From the NCBI RefSeq assembly GCF_018455725.1, contig NZ_JAHCLR010000017.1:1-47849 (forward strand): a stretch of 47,849 bases of DNA, in the 5' to 3' direction. Made by a program: the position numbers and the translations under genes. The notes under the pieces are model-generated. The model did not search any database. It worked only from the letters and a program-made list of their open reading frames with translations, and was not told the origin of the DNA. Below are positions 28,737 to 38,479 of the stretch, in pieces. Source of the stretch: Mycolicibacter acidiphilus (GTDB taxonomy: Bacteria; Actinomycetota; Actinomycetes; Mycobacteriales; Mycobacteriaceae). Each line of letters begins with the position of its first letter. Positions within the stretch are counted from its first letter, which is position 1.

Positions 28737-28750
28737 TAGAACACGTTATC
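28737..28750. promoter_or_regulatory. KstR-like AACNNGTT operator between SDR and cstA
   Basis: TAGAACACGTTATC fits the lipid/sterol repressor pattern TNNAACNNGTTNNA at all but the last fixed position. It lies 31 bp upstream of the SDR start and 46 bp upstream of cstA, and on the SDR strand it abuts TAGATT, a possible -10. Which TetR-type repressor would read it cannot be told from the sequence. Confidence 0.45.
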
Positions 28751-28795
28751 GTTTCGCTCGGAAACCGTCGCGGTTTGGGCATCAGGGAGGCACCA

Positions 28796-31002
<2,207 letters not shown>

Positions 31003-31024
<22 letters not shown>

Positions 31025-31185
31025 TGCGCCGGGTCGGCTGGTACTGGGCGTCGCTGCTGGGTGACAACCACTACCAGCGGTATCTGGAATTCCGTCGGCG
31101 CGCCCATCCGGGTGAGCCGGTGCTCTCCGAACGGGACTACTGGCGGCGCCGGCACGCCGCCGATCCGGGCGGTCGGTGCTGTTGA
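31003..31185 (+). CDS. YbdD/YjiX-family small protein
   Basis: A 60-residue protein of the YbdD/YjiX family, nearly always encoded directly after cstA. Visible: VGWYWASLLGDNHYQRYLEF, HPGEPVLSERDYWRRR and the C-terminal GGRCC, which matches the GARCC ending of E. coli YbdD as I recall it. Function unproven; thought to assist the transporter. The start is GTG 31003 (inside the cstA end) or GTG 31024, which shares its G with the cstA stop TAG; the longer form is nearer the family length. Translation is coupled either way. Confidence 0.85.
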
Positions 31186-31215
31186 CCTGCTCGGCCAGCG
31201 CTATCGGGGCCCGTC

Positions 31216-32547
31216 ATGGATGATCGATACGTGGCAGACATCACGCGGCGGGGGGCCGCGCGCAATGCGAAGCTGGCCGGCCTGCCCCTGAGCATCGCCG
31301 GGCGCGCCGCGCTCGGGCTGGGCAAACGCCTGGCCGGCAAGTCCAAGGACGAGGTCACCGCCGAACTGATGGAGCAGGCGGCCGAGCAGATCTTCACCGT
31401 GCTCGGGGAACTCAAGGGCGGCGCGATGAAGGTCGGGCAGGTGCTGTCGGTGCTGGAGGCCGCGGTGCCCGCCGAGTTCGGCGAGCCCTACCGGGAGGCG
31501 CTGACCAAGCTGCAGAAGGACGCCCCGCCGCTGCCCGCCGACAAGGTGCACCGGGTGCTCGACGCCCAACTGGGCACCAAGTGGCGGGAGCGGTTCAGCT
31601 CCTTCGACGACACCCCCGTCGCGTCGGCCAGCATCGGGCAGGTACACCGGGCGGTCTGGGCCGACGGTCGGACCGTGGCGGTGAAGATCCAGTATCCGGG
31701 CGCCGACGAGGCGCTGCGCGCCGACCTGAAGACACTGCGCCGGCTGTCGAACGTGCTCAAGCCGCTGACCCCCGGCGCCGACGTGCAGGGGGTGGTCGAC
31801 GAGCTGATCGAACGTGCCGACATGGAACTGGACTACCGGTTGGAGGCCGACAACCAGCGCGCGTTCGCCCGGGCCTACGCCGGTCACCCGCACTTCACGG
31901 TGCCGCGCGTGGTGGCCAGCGCCCCCAAGGTGGTGGTTCAGGAGTGGATGGCCGGCACGCCGATGGCCGAGATCATCCGCGATGGCACCGTCGAGCAGCG
32001 CGACCTGCTCGGCGCCCGGCTGGTGGAGCTGATCGCCGACGCGCCGGCCCGGGTGGGCATGCTGCACGGCGACGCGCACCCCGGCAACTTCATGCTGATG
32101 CCCGACGGCCGGATGGGCGTCATCGACTTCGGTGCGGTGGCACCGCTGCCCGACGGGCTGCCGATCGAACTGGGGCAGGCGCTGCGGTTCGCCGATCAGC
32201 ACAACTACGACCTGCTGCTGCCCACCCTGGAGAAGGCCGGCTTCATCCAGCCCGGCGAGCAGATCTCGGTCGAGGAGATCGATGACATGCTGCGCCGCTA
32301 CGTCGAACCGGTGAAACCGGAGGTCTTCCACTTCACCCGGCGGTGGTTGCAGAAGCTGGCCGCGCGGCAGCTGGATCAGTCGGTGCACCAGATCAAGACC
32401 GCGCGCCAACTGGATCTGCCGCCGCGGTTCGCGGTCCTGGCGCGGGTCACCGGGACGACGGTCGCGATCCTCGCCCAACTCGACGCGCACGTGCCGGTCC
32501 GGGAGATCGCCTTGGAACTGCTGCCCGGTTTCGCCGAGCCGGTCTGA
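31216..32547 (+). CDS. ABC1/AarF (UbiB/ADCK) family kinase-like protein
   Basis: A 443-residue atypical kinase. Family motifs in order: KxGQ in GGAMKVGQVLS (about 71-81), the Ala-rich nucleotide loop SASIGQVHRA (about 136-145), the VAVKIQYPG Lys (about 155-163), catalytic HGDAHPGNFML (about 284-294) and DFGAV (about 304-308). Members act as ATPases in quinone or isoprenoid lipid metabolism; here the substrate may be menaquinone-related lipid (inference). No membrane segments are evident. It lies 30 bp after ybdD on the same strand, so it is possibly co-transcribed with cstA. Confidence 0.93.
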   Translation: MDDRYVADITRRGAARNAKLAGLPLSIAGRAALGLGKRLAGKSKDEVTAELMEQAAEQIFTVLGELKGGAMKVGQVLSVLEAAVPAEFGEPYREALTKLQKDAPPLPADKVHRVLDAQLGTKWRERFSSFDDTPVASASIGQVHRAVWADGRTVAVKIQYPGADEALRADLKTLRRLSNVLKPLTPGADVQGVVDELIERADMELDYRLEADNQRAFARAYAGHPHFTVPRVVASAPKVVVQEWMAGTPMAEIIRDGTVEQRDLLGARLVELIADAPARVGMLHGDAHPGNFMLMPDGRMGVIDFGAVAPLPDGLPIELGQALRFADQHNYDLLLPTLEKAGFIQPGEQISVEEIDDMLRRYVEPVKPEVFHFTRRWLQKLAARQLDQSVHQIKTARQLDLPPRFAVLARVTGTTVAILAQLDAHVPVREIALELLPGFAEPV

Positions 32548-32655
32548 GGTCTGCGCGCCGCCCGTCTCCGTGGCCTGATCTTGATCAAGCCTTGACCGAA
32601 TCGTGTGCGCGCGCAACTGAGTTCACGCTTTGAGCAGTCCTACCATCAACGGGCA

Positions 32656-32669
32656 GTAACTCCAGTTAC
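32656..32669 (+). promoter_or_regulatory. Inverted repeat upstream of the L,D-transpeptidase gene
   Basis: GTAACT-CC-AGTTAC has perfect 6-bp arms and ends 24 bp before the ATG at 32694. AAAGG at 32680 is the ribosome site. It could be an operator or a short leader hairpin. The rest of the 146-bp spacer shows no recognised riboswitch. Confidence 0.4.
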
Positions 32670-32693
32670 CTTGACTCGAAAGGTGCGCCTGCG

Positions 32694-33500
32694 ATGTGGG
32701 CAGCGTTTCGCTCTCTCCCCGTTGTGCTCGGACTCGTCACGGCCACCGTCGTCACGTCGACCGGGGTGGGTGTCGCCGCGGCGAGCCAACCGGCCGGTGT
32801 CGCGATCGCCGAGGTGCTGCCGGCTGCGGGCACCGTGGTCGGCGTGGCCCATCCGGTGGTGGTGACGTTCGGGCGACCGGTGCTCGACCGTCTGGCGGCC
32901 GAACGCGCCATCGCGGTGCATTCGACGCCGGCGATGTCCGGCCGCTACGAGTGGATCGACGACACCGTGGTGCAGTGGACGCCCGACCGGTTCTGGCCGG
33001 CGCACAGCACGGTGGCACTGTCGGTCGGTAAACGCTCCGCGGACTTCTCCACCGGCCCTGAACTTCTGGGTGTCGCCAGCATCTCGGCGCACACGTTCAC
33101 CGTCACCCTCGACGGCGTGGAGGTCGGGTCGGCGCCGCCGCTGCCCACTCCGCACCACCGGCCGCACTTCGGCGAGGAGGGGGTGCTGCCCGCAACGATG
33201 GGCAAGGAGGAGTTTCCGACGCCGGTGGGCCGCTACGCGGTGCTGGCCAAGGACGCCTCGGTGGTGATGGATTCCAGCAGTGTCGGCATCCCGGTCGACG
33301 ACCCGGAGGGGTACCGCTTCACCGTCGAGCACGCGGTGCGGATCACCGCCCGCGGCCTCTACGTGCACGCCGCGCCGTGGGCGCTGCGGTCACTGGGACT
33401 GGAGAACGTCAGCCACGGCTGCGTCGGATTGAGCCCGACCGACGCCGAATGGTATTTCGACAACGTTCACGTCGGCGACCCGGTTATCGTCACGGAGTAA
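32694..33500 (+). CDS. L,D-transpeptidase (YkuD)
   Basis: A 268-residue exported enzyme that makes 3-3 cross-links in peptidoglycan, the main link type in mycobacteria. Order: signal peptide (about 1-30, ending VAAASQ), an Ig-like domain (about 35-140, with AGTVVGVAHPVVVTFGRPV), then the YkuD catalytic domain with TPVGRYAVLAK (about 180), GLYVHAAPWALRSLG (about 221-235, His) and SHGCVGLSPTDAEWYF (about 241-256, nucleophile Cys). Size and single Ig-like domain resemble LdtMt1, and the missing C-terminal extension distinguishes it from LdtMt2. It ends in a strong intrinsic terminator. Confidence 0.93.
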   Translation: MWAAFRSLPVVLGLVTATVVTSTGVGVAAASQPAGVAIAEVLPAAGTVVGVAHPVVVTFGRPVLDRLAAERAIAVHSTPAMSGRYEWIDDTVVQWTPDRFWPAHSTVALSVGKRSADFSTGPELLGVASISAHTFTVTLDGVEVGSAPPLPTPHHRPHFGEEGVLPATMGKEEFPTPVGRYAVLAKDASVVMDSSSVGIPVDDPEGYRFTVEHAVRITARGLYVHAAPWALRSLGLENVSHGCVGLSPTDAEWYFDNVHVGDPVIVTE

Positions 33501-33507
33501 ATTCGGT

Positions 33508-33543
33508 GCGGTGCGCGCATTCGGATGCGCGCACCGCTTTTTG
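33508..33543 (+). terminator. Intrinsic terminator after the L,D-transpeptidase gene
   Basis: Perfect 13-bp stem GCGGTGCGCGCAT / ATGCGCGCACCGC around a TCGG tetraloop, followed by TTTTTG. This is a textbook form, rare in mycobacteria, placed 8 bp after the stop. Confidence 0.92.
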
Positions 33544-33556
33544 TTATCGACACATA

Positions 33557-33594
33557 AAAGACCCGCGAGCAGATTGTCTGCTCGCGGGCCTTTT
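33557..33594. terminator. Bidirectional intrinsic terminator
   Basis: Stem CCCGCGAGCAGA / TCTGCTCGCGGG with a 3-nt loop, flanked by AAAAGA on the left and CCTTTT on the right, so it works in both directions. It ends the minus-strand secreted-protein gene 9 bp after its stop and backs up the terminator of the transpeptidase gene. Confidence 0.9.
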
Positions 33595-33603
33595 CGTCGT
33601 ATG

Positions 33604-34155
33604 TTATTTACTCGGACCGGCGGGCGCGGCGCCGAGGGCATCGGTGAGCACCCCCGCCAGCGGGCTTGCCGCGGCCGCGCCTGCGGGCCCGGGTGCCGCG
33701 AGGGGCACCGGCGGCGGTCCGCCGGGAACGGCCGGGACGACGGGGACCACCGGGGCCGCCGGAACGGGTCCGGGCAGCGCCATCGGCGCGGCCGGCCCGG
33801 CGAATCCAGCCAGGTCGGCAACGGGGGCCGCACACGGACCTGCAGGTCCTACCGGTGCGACCGCGTCGGTGAGCGTCGCCTCGGCGGGGGCGGCCACACC
33901 GCCCGGTCCGGCCGCGCCACCGAGATCGAGCGGACCGAATACCGCCGGGCCGACCGCAGCCGGTACCGCAACCGGTGCGGCAGCACCGCCCGCGGCGCCG
34001 TCGGCCGGGCCGATGAACACCGCGACACCGCCCTGGCAGACCGGGCCGCCGAGCCGAAAAGGAATTGCCGTCGCATCAGCACCGACGACCACCGCACTTC
34101 CACACAATCCTGCGGCCGCAATCGCCACGACGCTGAATCGATTGAAGGTCTTCAA
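33604..34155 (-). CDS. Secreted Ala/Pro/Gly-rich protein
   Basis: A 183-residue exported protein of unknown function. Signal peptide MKTFNRFSVVAIAAAGLCGS... with ADATA before the likely cleavage at about 30. The mature protein is low complexity (Ala, Pro, Gly, Val) with two cysteines (GGPVCQGG at about 39 and AGPCAAP at about 106) that could form a disulfide. The TTG start has GGGAG directly against it, an odd spacing; a GTG at codon 9 would still give a signal peptide. The opposite strand is also open over this stretch, but only this strand gives a signal peptide and a matching terminator. Confidence 0.65.
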   Translation of the reverse strand: MKTFNRFSVVAIAAAGLCGSAVVVGADATAIPFRLGGPVCQGGVAVFIGPADGAAGGAAAPVAVPAAVGPAVFGPLDLGGAAGPGGVAAPAEATLTDAVAPVGPAGPCAAPVADLAGFAGPAAPMALPGPVPAAPVVPVVPAVPGGPPPVPLAAPGPAGAAAASPLAGVLTDALGAAPAGPSK

Positions 34156-34292
34156 CTCCCGCTCCGAAACTAGTTGTTGATCCCCCCAAATTCGCAGTCA
34201 TGGGACCGCAGAAAAGACCGTATCACACGGCTGTAAGTCTTATGGTGCGCGTTTTGATCCGTTATCCAAGCGATGCCGATTCGAGCATTCCC

Positions 34293-34359
34293 CTGCCGGC
34301 CGTGCGCAGTTCACCGGGCCCACCTGGGATTTCGTCGGAGAGATGTGCACGGTCGGCAG
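34293..34359. repeat. Degenerate intergenic hairpin repeat, copy 3
   Basis: CGTGCGCAGTTCACCG (34301-34316) and CGGAGAGATGTGCACG (34336-34351) still pair at 12 of 16 positions, and the outer flanks CTGCCGGC and GTCGGCAG add 7 of 8. The loop CCACCTGGGATTTCG resembles that of copy 2 (CCACCAGGGTTTCG). It looks like a decayed member of the 23.4/25.6 kb family. Sequence 34156-34292 holds only promoter-like DNA. Confidence 0.55.
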
Positions 34360-34516
34360 GGTGGTGGCGTTCACCTGTCGGGGCCGGACCCACCTGCCCC
34401 TGCGACGCCCTCATCTGCGCAAATCGCTGAAGGAGCGGGCCGCCGCGGAAGCCGCCACCCCGGCGGAGATCATCCGCCGCGCTCTCGTCGAATACCTCGA
34501 CCGGCATCCTGCCTGA
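34343..34516 (+). CDS. Tiny RHH (CopG-like) DNA-binding protein or antitoxin remnant
   Basis: A 57-residue frame whose last 45 residues read as a complete ribbon-helix-helix: strand RTHLPLRRPHLRKSL, helix LKERAAAEAATPAEI, helix IIRRALVEYLDRHPA. ATG 34343 lies inside the degenerate hairpin repeat; GTG 34361 or 34364 would start closer to the domain. No acidic toxin-neutralising tail and no toxin gene follow, so it is either a solo regulator or the survivor of a toxin-antitoxin pair. Sequence 34517-34756 shows nothing I can name. Confidence 0.45.
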   Translation: MCTVGRVVAFTCRGRTHLPLRRPHLRKSLKERAAAEAATPAEIIRRALVEYLDRHPA

Positions 34517-34756
34517 GGTGGGGGTGTTTCGGTCGTGCGAGTGCCGGCAGCACCGTCATCGTTGGATGAGGGGGACCCGGTTACTGGTCCAGTCGCTATG
34601 CGGCTTGGGGTTGGTGGGTCGTGGTCCACCGTAGGGCGAACTCGGCTGAGTGCGTTCACAATCGAGACCGTGCTGAAGAAGTTCGACCTAGTGGAATGAC
34701 CCTGTGCTGAGCAGCGGTTTCAACGCTTACGTAATTGCGAATTTTGCGAATATCGC

Positions 34757-34762
34757 TACCAT
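34757..34762 (+). promoter_or_regulatory. -10 box for the HTH antitoxin gene, leaderless start
   Basis: TACCAT (34757-34762) is followed by GGGGAC and then ATG 34769, the leaderless spacing. Just upstream lie tandem TTGCGAAT-type repeats and the palindrome GCGA-ATA-TCGC (34747-34757), a likely site for the antitoxin's own HTH. The local AT content is far above that of the flanks. Confidence 0.5.
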
Positions 34763-34768
34763 GGGGAC

Positions 34769-35284
34769 ATGTCCACGAGCACTGTTCACCAGGCGATGAG
34801 GAAGGGGACGGTCCTTCCTCCCGCGGATATGCGTGAACTGCTGGACTTGTCGAAGTTCCTCGAGGAGCACGCGGAGCCGGCGGCACTGCTCGGCCCTGAC
34901 GGTGAGCAGATCCCGCTGCCGATAGAGGTCTATGACGTCCTGGTGCGTGTTGTCGCGGCCATGCGCAAGCAGCGCGCAGTGACCATCGCACCGATCGAGC
35001 AGCGTCTGACGACGCAGGAGGCCGCAGACTTACTCGGCATCAGCCGGCCGACGCTGATCAAGCTCATCGAAGAGGGTGAGATGGCATGCGAGAAGCTCAG
35101 CGGTAGCCGTCACCGGCGCCTGCTGCTCAGCGATGTCCTCGACTATCAGAGCCGGCGCCGGGATCGCCAGAGCGACCTGCTGAGCAAGTTGACTCGCGAC
35201 GCCGAGACAGACCAGCTCTACGACGTCCCCACGCAGCAGTACCGCGAGGCTGTCCGGCAGGCGCGGGCGGAACGCAACGCGTAG
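34769..35284 (+). CDS. Excisionase-type HTH antitoxin (partner of PIN toxin)
   Basis: A 171-residue protein. The N-terminal 80 residues are helical (MRELLDLSKFLEEHAEPAAL). A MerR/excisionase-like HTH follows at about 87-130: RLTTQEAADLLGISRPTLIKLIEEGEMACEK and HRRLLLSDVLDYQSRRR. The tail is charged and would bind the toxin. This architecture is a known antitoxin class preceding PIN-domain ribonucleases, and a PIN frame begins 12 bp downstream. Leaderless start. Confidence 0.75.
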   Translation: MSTSTVHQAMRKGTVLPPADMRELLDLSKFLEEHAEPAALLGPDGEQIPLPIEVYDVLVRVVAAMRKQRAVTIAPIEQRLTTQEAADLLGISRPTLIKLIEEGEMACEKLSGSRHRRLLLSDVLDYQSRRRDRQSDLLSKLTRDAETDQLYDVPTQQYREAVRQARAERNA

Positions 35285-35296
35285 CGGTTCGAGTCG

Positions 35297-35520
35297 ATGT
35301 CGGGGTTTCGCGCGGTACTCGATACCTGCGTATTGGTGCCCATCGTCAAGGCGGACCTCCTGCTGACGTTGGCAGTTCGCCAGGCATTCTTACCGCTGTG
35401 GAGCGAAGCCATCACGGATGAGTTGGCGCGAGCAATCGTGATCGCCAACCCCGGAACCTGTCCGCCGATGCTTTGGCCCGCCGCTCCGAGATGAGGGCGC
35501 GAGTGGCGACGGCCATGGAG
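35297..35520 (+). pseudogene. Broken PIN-domain toxin gene
   Basis: The frame from ATG 35297 encodes a typical PIN start, [20 protein letters not shown] (first catalytic Asp), through [20 protein letters not shown], then ends at TGA 35494 after 65 residues; intact relatives have about 130-190. In another frame the next stretch reads [20 protein letters not shown], which suits the following PIN helix, so a frameshift near 35455-35460 is likely. After about 35520 no frame resembles the missing C-terminal half with its other acidic residues. Sequence 35521-35744 shows nothing else. The toxin should be inactive, leaving the antitoxin orphaned. Confidence 0.6.
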
Positions 35521-35744
35521 ACGACAACCGCAACCCACGACGAGACGTCTCCCCAGTGCATGCTCGGCAGCGTAGGGCAGCGCGCCGACAGGATCGTCGC
35601 ACGCTGCCGATTGATGCACCGCTCCCCTGTCGGGTCTGTGCAGTATGGTCATGACACTTTTCGGCAGCGGAAAGCGGCGGCAGTGCCCCGTGAAGTGGTG
35701 GACTTCGAATCTGGGAAATTCCATCAACATCGTGCCACTCCGGG

Positions 35745-36293
35745 TTAATCCTCTTCTCTGAGGGTGCCGCGAAACGTGCGTTCTGGTCGGCCAGCTTCCA
35801 GCCATTCGTTATACGGTCGCTGCATATGACCGTACGTGCGAGTAATCTCAATGCCGCTGCGGCGATTTAGTGCCATCCCGACGAGTTCCATTGGCTGGAG
35901 GAACATCTCATCGAACGGCACGTCGATGGCCGGTCGCAGACGTTTTGCATCCTGGTTGGGGTCGCCGGGGGGCAAGGCCACCCAGGTCGCTTCGAGGGCG
36001 CGTCGGAAGGTCTCGCCGATGTAGTAGACGTAGCGCATGGTGCGGTGGATGTTGTCGTCGCCGGTGTAGGCGGCCCGCTCGTTGGGGTAGAGCTCCATGA
36101 GCTGGGCCTCGACGATTTCCAGACTTTCCCTGGTGTACATGATGTCACTGATTTCGGGCAGGTCATAGATGGGGAACTCGATGTCCATCACGGCTTCCTG
36201 CATCTTCAGCCAGCCCTGAAACCGCGTGTCGGACTGCGCCGCACGAAACGCTTTGGTCAGCTGAACCGGCACATACTCGAATGCCTTTCCCAT
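35745..36293 (-). CDS. Candidate immunity protein for the T7SS toxin
   Basis: A 182-residue soluble protein I do not recognise as a named family. It is Tyr/Met/Glu-rich, with segments MDIEFPIYDLPEISDIMYTR and RTMRYVYYIGETFRRALEATW, and has no signal peptide or membrane helix. The downstream position, directly after the toxin's catalytic end, is where immunity genes sit (compare ift after cpnT). ATG 36293 is chosen because GGAGG lies 5 nt upstream; a TTG at 36308 overlapping the toxin stop is the alternative. Lower GC than the backbone. Confidence 0.65.
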   Translation of the reverse strand: MGKAFEYVPVQLTKAFRAAQSDTRFQGWLKMQEAVMDIEFPIYDLPEISDIMYTRESLEIVEAQLMELYPNERAAYTGDDNIHRTMRYVYYIGETFRRALEATWVALPPGDPNQDAKRLRPAIDVPFDEMFLQPMELVGMALNRRSGIEITRTYGHMQRPYNEWLEAGRPERTFRGTLREED

Positions 36294-36304
36294 AATTTCC
36301 TCCG

Positions 36305-37735
36305 TCAACCTATTCGATTCACCGTAAACTGGCCTGGATACAGTTCTTGCAGCCGTTGCAGGGCCGCGATCTCCGCCGGACTGTAGGCGTAGTTCGCGTT
36401 GAGGTTGTACGTGATATTCACATTTCGTTGGAGCGCTCGCTCATCGAGGACCAGTTGGTCGACGTCGAGGCGTCCGCTCTTGTTCTCGACGTATTCGCGA
36501 AGGTCGGGATTGGCGTAGTCCCACACCCTGCTGGGAACGACGTTGGGATCGCGGTATTGGCTGTGCCAGCCTTGCTCGGGCGTGTAGCCCATGATGTCGG
36601 CGGCGTACTTGTCGAACCAGTAGCCGTTCGCGGAGTTCTCTTTCAGTTGGTCGTACGCCTTGCTCCAGCGGTCGATGTCCCAGAGGCCGCCTCGGGCGCG
36701 ATAGCGTTGCCAGGCTTCCCATTTGGCGCGGTCGAAGTAGCGGACAGTGGACTTGATGGTGCCGTCGGGGTTGCGTTCGAAGCCCTCCGCAGGGACCAGG
36801 CTGTTCTTGTCCAGGATCGCCTTCATCACCGACGAGAACAACGGCGAGAAGGTGTTGATCAGCGACGTGGTGGCCTGCAGTGCGCGGATCTGGGTGCGAA
36901 CCCTGTTGCCCGTCTGCGCCAACCGCCAGCGGACGAACGCCACCTCGCCGCGGATCGACGCAGTGCCGGCGACCCTCGTCGCCAGGACCGAAACCAGCGC
37001 AGAACCCTCCAACTGCAAGGCGGTGCTTTCGACCTCGCGGGCGATGTTCTGTCGCATGGTCGTGGTGGCTGCGGCAAACGCTCGGGTAAGGGAGCTCAGC
37101 GACTGGGCGTCAGCCGCCAGCGCATCAGCCGGCGCGGTCACACTGGTGATCGCGGCGTAAAACGCCGTCGCATCCGGCAGCGAGGGGTCCGGTCGTTTGA
37201 TCAGGTCGATGACGTCGGCGGCGGTGTCTCTGAGGCTGACGGAGAACTTGCCCCACGCATCCGCGGCGGTCCCCAGTTCATCGGTGTTCGCGTTCGGTGT
37301 CTCCTGGCCGACAGCTCCAGTCAAGCCGGGAATGATCTCCGTGAGTCCAGGACCATTGCGACCGACCGAACTCGGCAACGTCAGCGACGGCTGCGAAATC
37401 GCTGGTGAATGAGGAAGATTCACAGGCGCCGGGAGCTTGCCGCGCCCAGCGGTGAACTCCGCCCACGCATGATTGACCCCAGCCTGATACACCCGACCGG
37501 CCAACGCCGACCACGCACTGCACAGCGCGGTGATCCCGGAAATGGTCTCGGAGGCCGAGGCGTCAAACTTGGTTCCCCAGGCGGTCCCGATGTCGTCATT
37601 GCCGGCCATGTGATTGGCGGCTAACGCCGACGTACTGGCCACAATCCCGGCGTCCCCGGCGACCCTGGACGCGGCACGGCCCAAGACTTCAGCGGTGTGA
37701 AAATACCAGTCGGGATCGACCACCCACACGCCCAT
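36305..37735 (-). CDS. T7SS polymorphic toxin with probable PD-(D/E)XK nuclease end
   Basis: A 476-residue protein. Residues 1-120 form a WXG100-like helical hairpin (Trp53-Gly54 in IGTAWGTKFDAS), the usual type VII export module. Residues 120-330 are an Ala/Ser-rich helical linker. The C-terminal 130 residues differ in style (Trp, Tyr, Asn-rich): YFDRAKWEAWQRYRARGGLW, NGYWFDKYAADIMGYT, then RVWDYANPDLREYVENKSG with Asp406, Glu417 and Lys419 in D-X10-EXK spacing, followed by LDVDQLVLDERAL. That arrangement is typical of restriction-endonuclease-fold toxins (inference). The layout matches EsxF-EsxE-CpnT-IFT, but this end is not the TNT NAD-glycohydrolase. Confidence 0.7.
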   Translation of the reverse strand: MGVWVVDPDWYFHTAEVLGRAASRVAGDAGIVASTSALAANHMAGNDDIGTAWGTKFDASASETISGITALCSAWSALAGRVYQAGVNHAWAEFTAGRGKLPAPVNLPHSPAISQPSLTLPSSVGRNGPGLTEIIPGLTGAVGQETPNANTDELGTAADAWGKFSVSLRDTAADVIDLIKRPDPSLPDATAFYAAITSVTAPADALAADAQSLSSLTRAFAAATTTMRQNIAREVESTALQLEGSALVSVLATRVAGTASIRGEVAFVRWRLAQTGNRVRTQIRALQATTSLINTFSPLFSSVMKAILDKNSLVPAEGFERNPDGTIKSTVRYFDRAKWEAWQRYRARGGLWDIDRWSKAYDQLKENSANGYWFDKYAADIMGYTPEQGWHSQYRDPNVVPSRVWDYANPDLREYVENKSGRLDVDQLVLDERALQRNVNITYNLNANYAYSPAEIAALQRLQELYPGQFTVNRIG

Positions 37736-37749
37736 GCAGCAGGCCCGTG

Positions 37750-38040
37750 CTATTCGCCGGCCATGCGCAGGTTCATCGCCATCACACTGCGGTAGGCGTC
37801 CTCCGCATTCGCGGACCAGCCCTTGAACTCGTCCAGGGATTGTCTCATCGCACCGAGCGCCTCAATCCACTGCCGGTGCCGCTGCTGGTAGGCGGTTGCA
37901 GCGGTGCCATCCCAGGATGCTGACACCCGCTCGATCAAATCCTCGACTCGCTCCAAACTCTGCGCGCACACGTTGAGGTAGCGCTGCATCTGCAGCCCCA
38001 GTTCGCTGAGCGCCTCGACATCAACGGTGTAACCGCTCAC
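37750..38040 (-). CDS. WXG100 protein B (Esx-like)
   Basis: A 96-residue helical hairpin with Trp43-Asp44-Gly45 in VSASWDGTAATAYQQRH, the defining WXG turn. No YxxxD/E export tail is visible (ends SVMAMNLRMAGE), so it probably leaves as a heterodimer with the upstream partner. GTG start overlapping the partner's stop (GTGA); the toxin follows after 14 bp. Confidence 0.88.
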   Translation of the reverse strand: MSGYTVDVEALSELGLQMQRYLNVCAQSLERVEDLIERVSASWDGTAATAYQQRHRQWIEALGAMRQSLDEFKGWSANAEDAYRSVMAMNLRMAGE

Positions 38041-38369
38041 GAGTCCGACCTCACCCAGACCGAACGCACCACCGCAGCACTGGTTTCATCCTGTTCCCCG
38101 TAAACCTGCACGCTGTAGGCGACCAAATCGGCGATCGTGTCGGCATCGCCGACGACGGCTTTGGCGGCGTCGTGAAACTCGACCCAATCACGGTCGAATG
38201 CCGACGCGGCAGCCCCACGCCACGAGATGCCGAGCACCGAATCGGCAGCGCACACCAACTGCCCAAGACCGTCAGCGAGTTCATCGGCGATCGATCGAAA
38301 CTCACCGACCGCAGCCAACACCGAGTCCGCCTCGACACGCAGCACACCGCCACCAGTCGCATCCGCCAT
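38037..38369 (-). CDS. WXG100 protein A with YxxxD export signal
   Basis: A 110-residue Esx-like protein. The WXG turn is Trp50-Arg51-Gly52 in GISWRGAAASAFDRDW. The C-terminal tail has Tyr90-Gly-Glu-Gln-Asp94, a good YxxxD type VII secretion signal, so this partner would carry the complex to the ESX machine. Start is ATG 38369; the in-frame extension upstream lacks Esx character. First gene of the four-gene cassette. A possible promoter is TAGCGT (38445-38440), beside the palindrome ACACCGGTGT (38445-38454). Confidence 0.85.
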   Translation of the reverse strand: MADATGGGVLRVEADSVLAAVGEFRSIADELADGLGQLVCAADSVLGISWRGAAASAFDRDWVEFHDAAKAVVGDADTIADLVAYSVQVYGEQDETSAAVVRSVWVRSDS

Positions 38370-38479
38370 CGCAACACCCTTCGTGCCCACGCAGATTCGC
38401 ATCCAGGACCGCGCGAATTCGCCAGTACGACGCCTCGACACGCTACACCGGTGTGCCGCCGAGTATCCGGAGGTGAGGA

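Noticed and set aside
33377-34180. Plus-strand frames opposite the Ala/Pro-rich secreted protein
   Set aside because: They run out of the transpeptidase gene and through both terminators; only the minus frame has a signal peptide and its own terminator.
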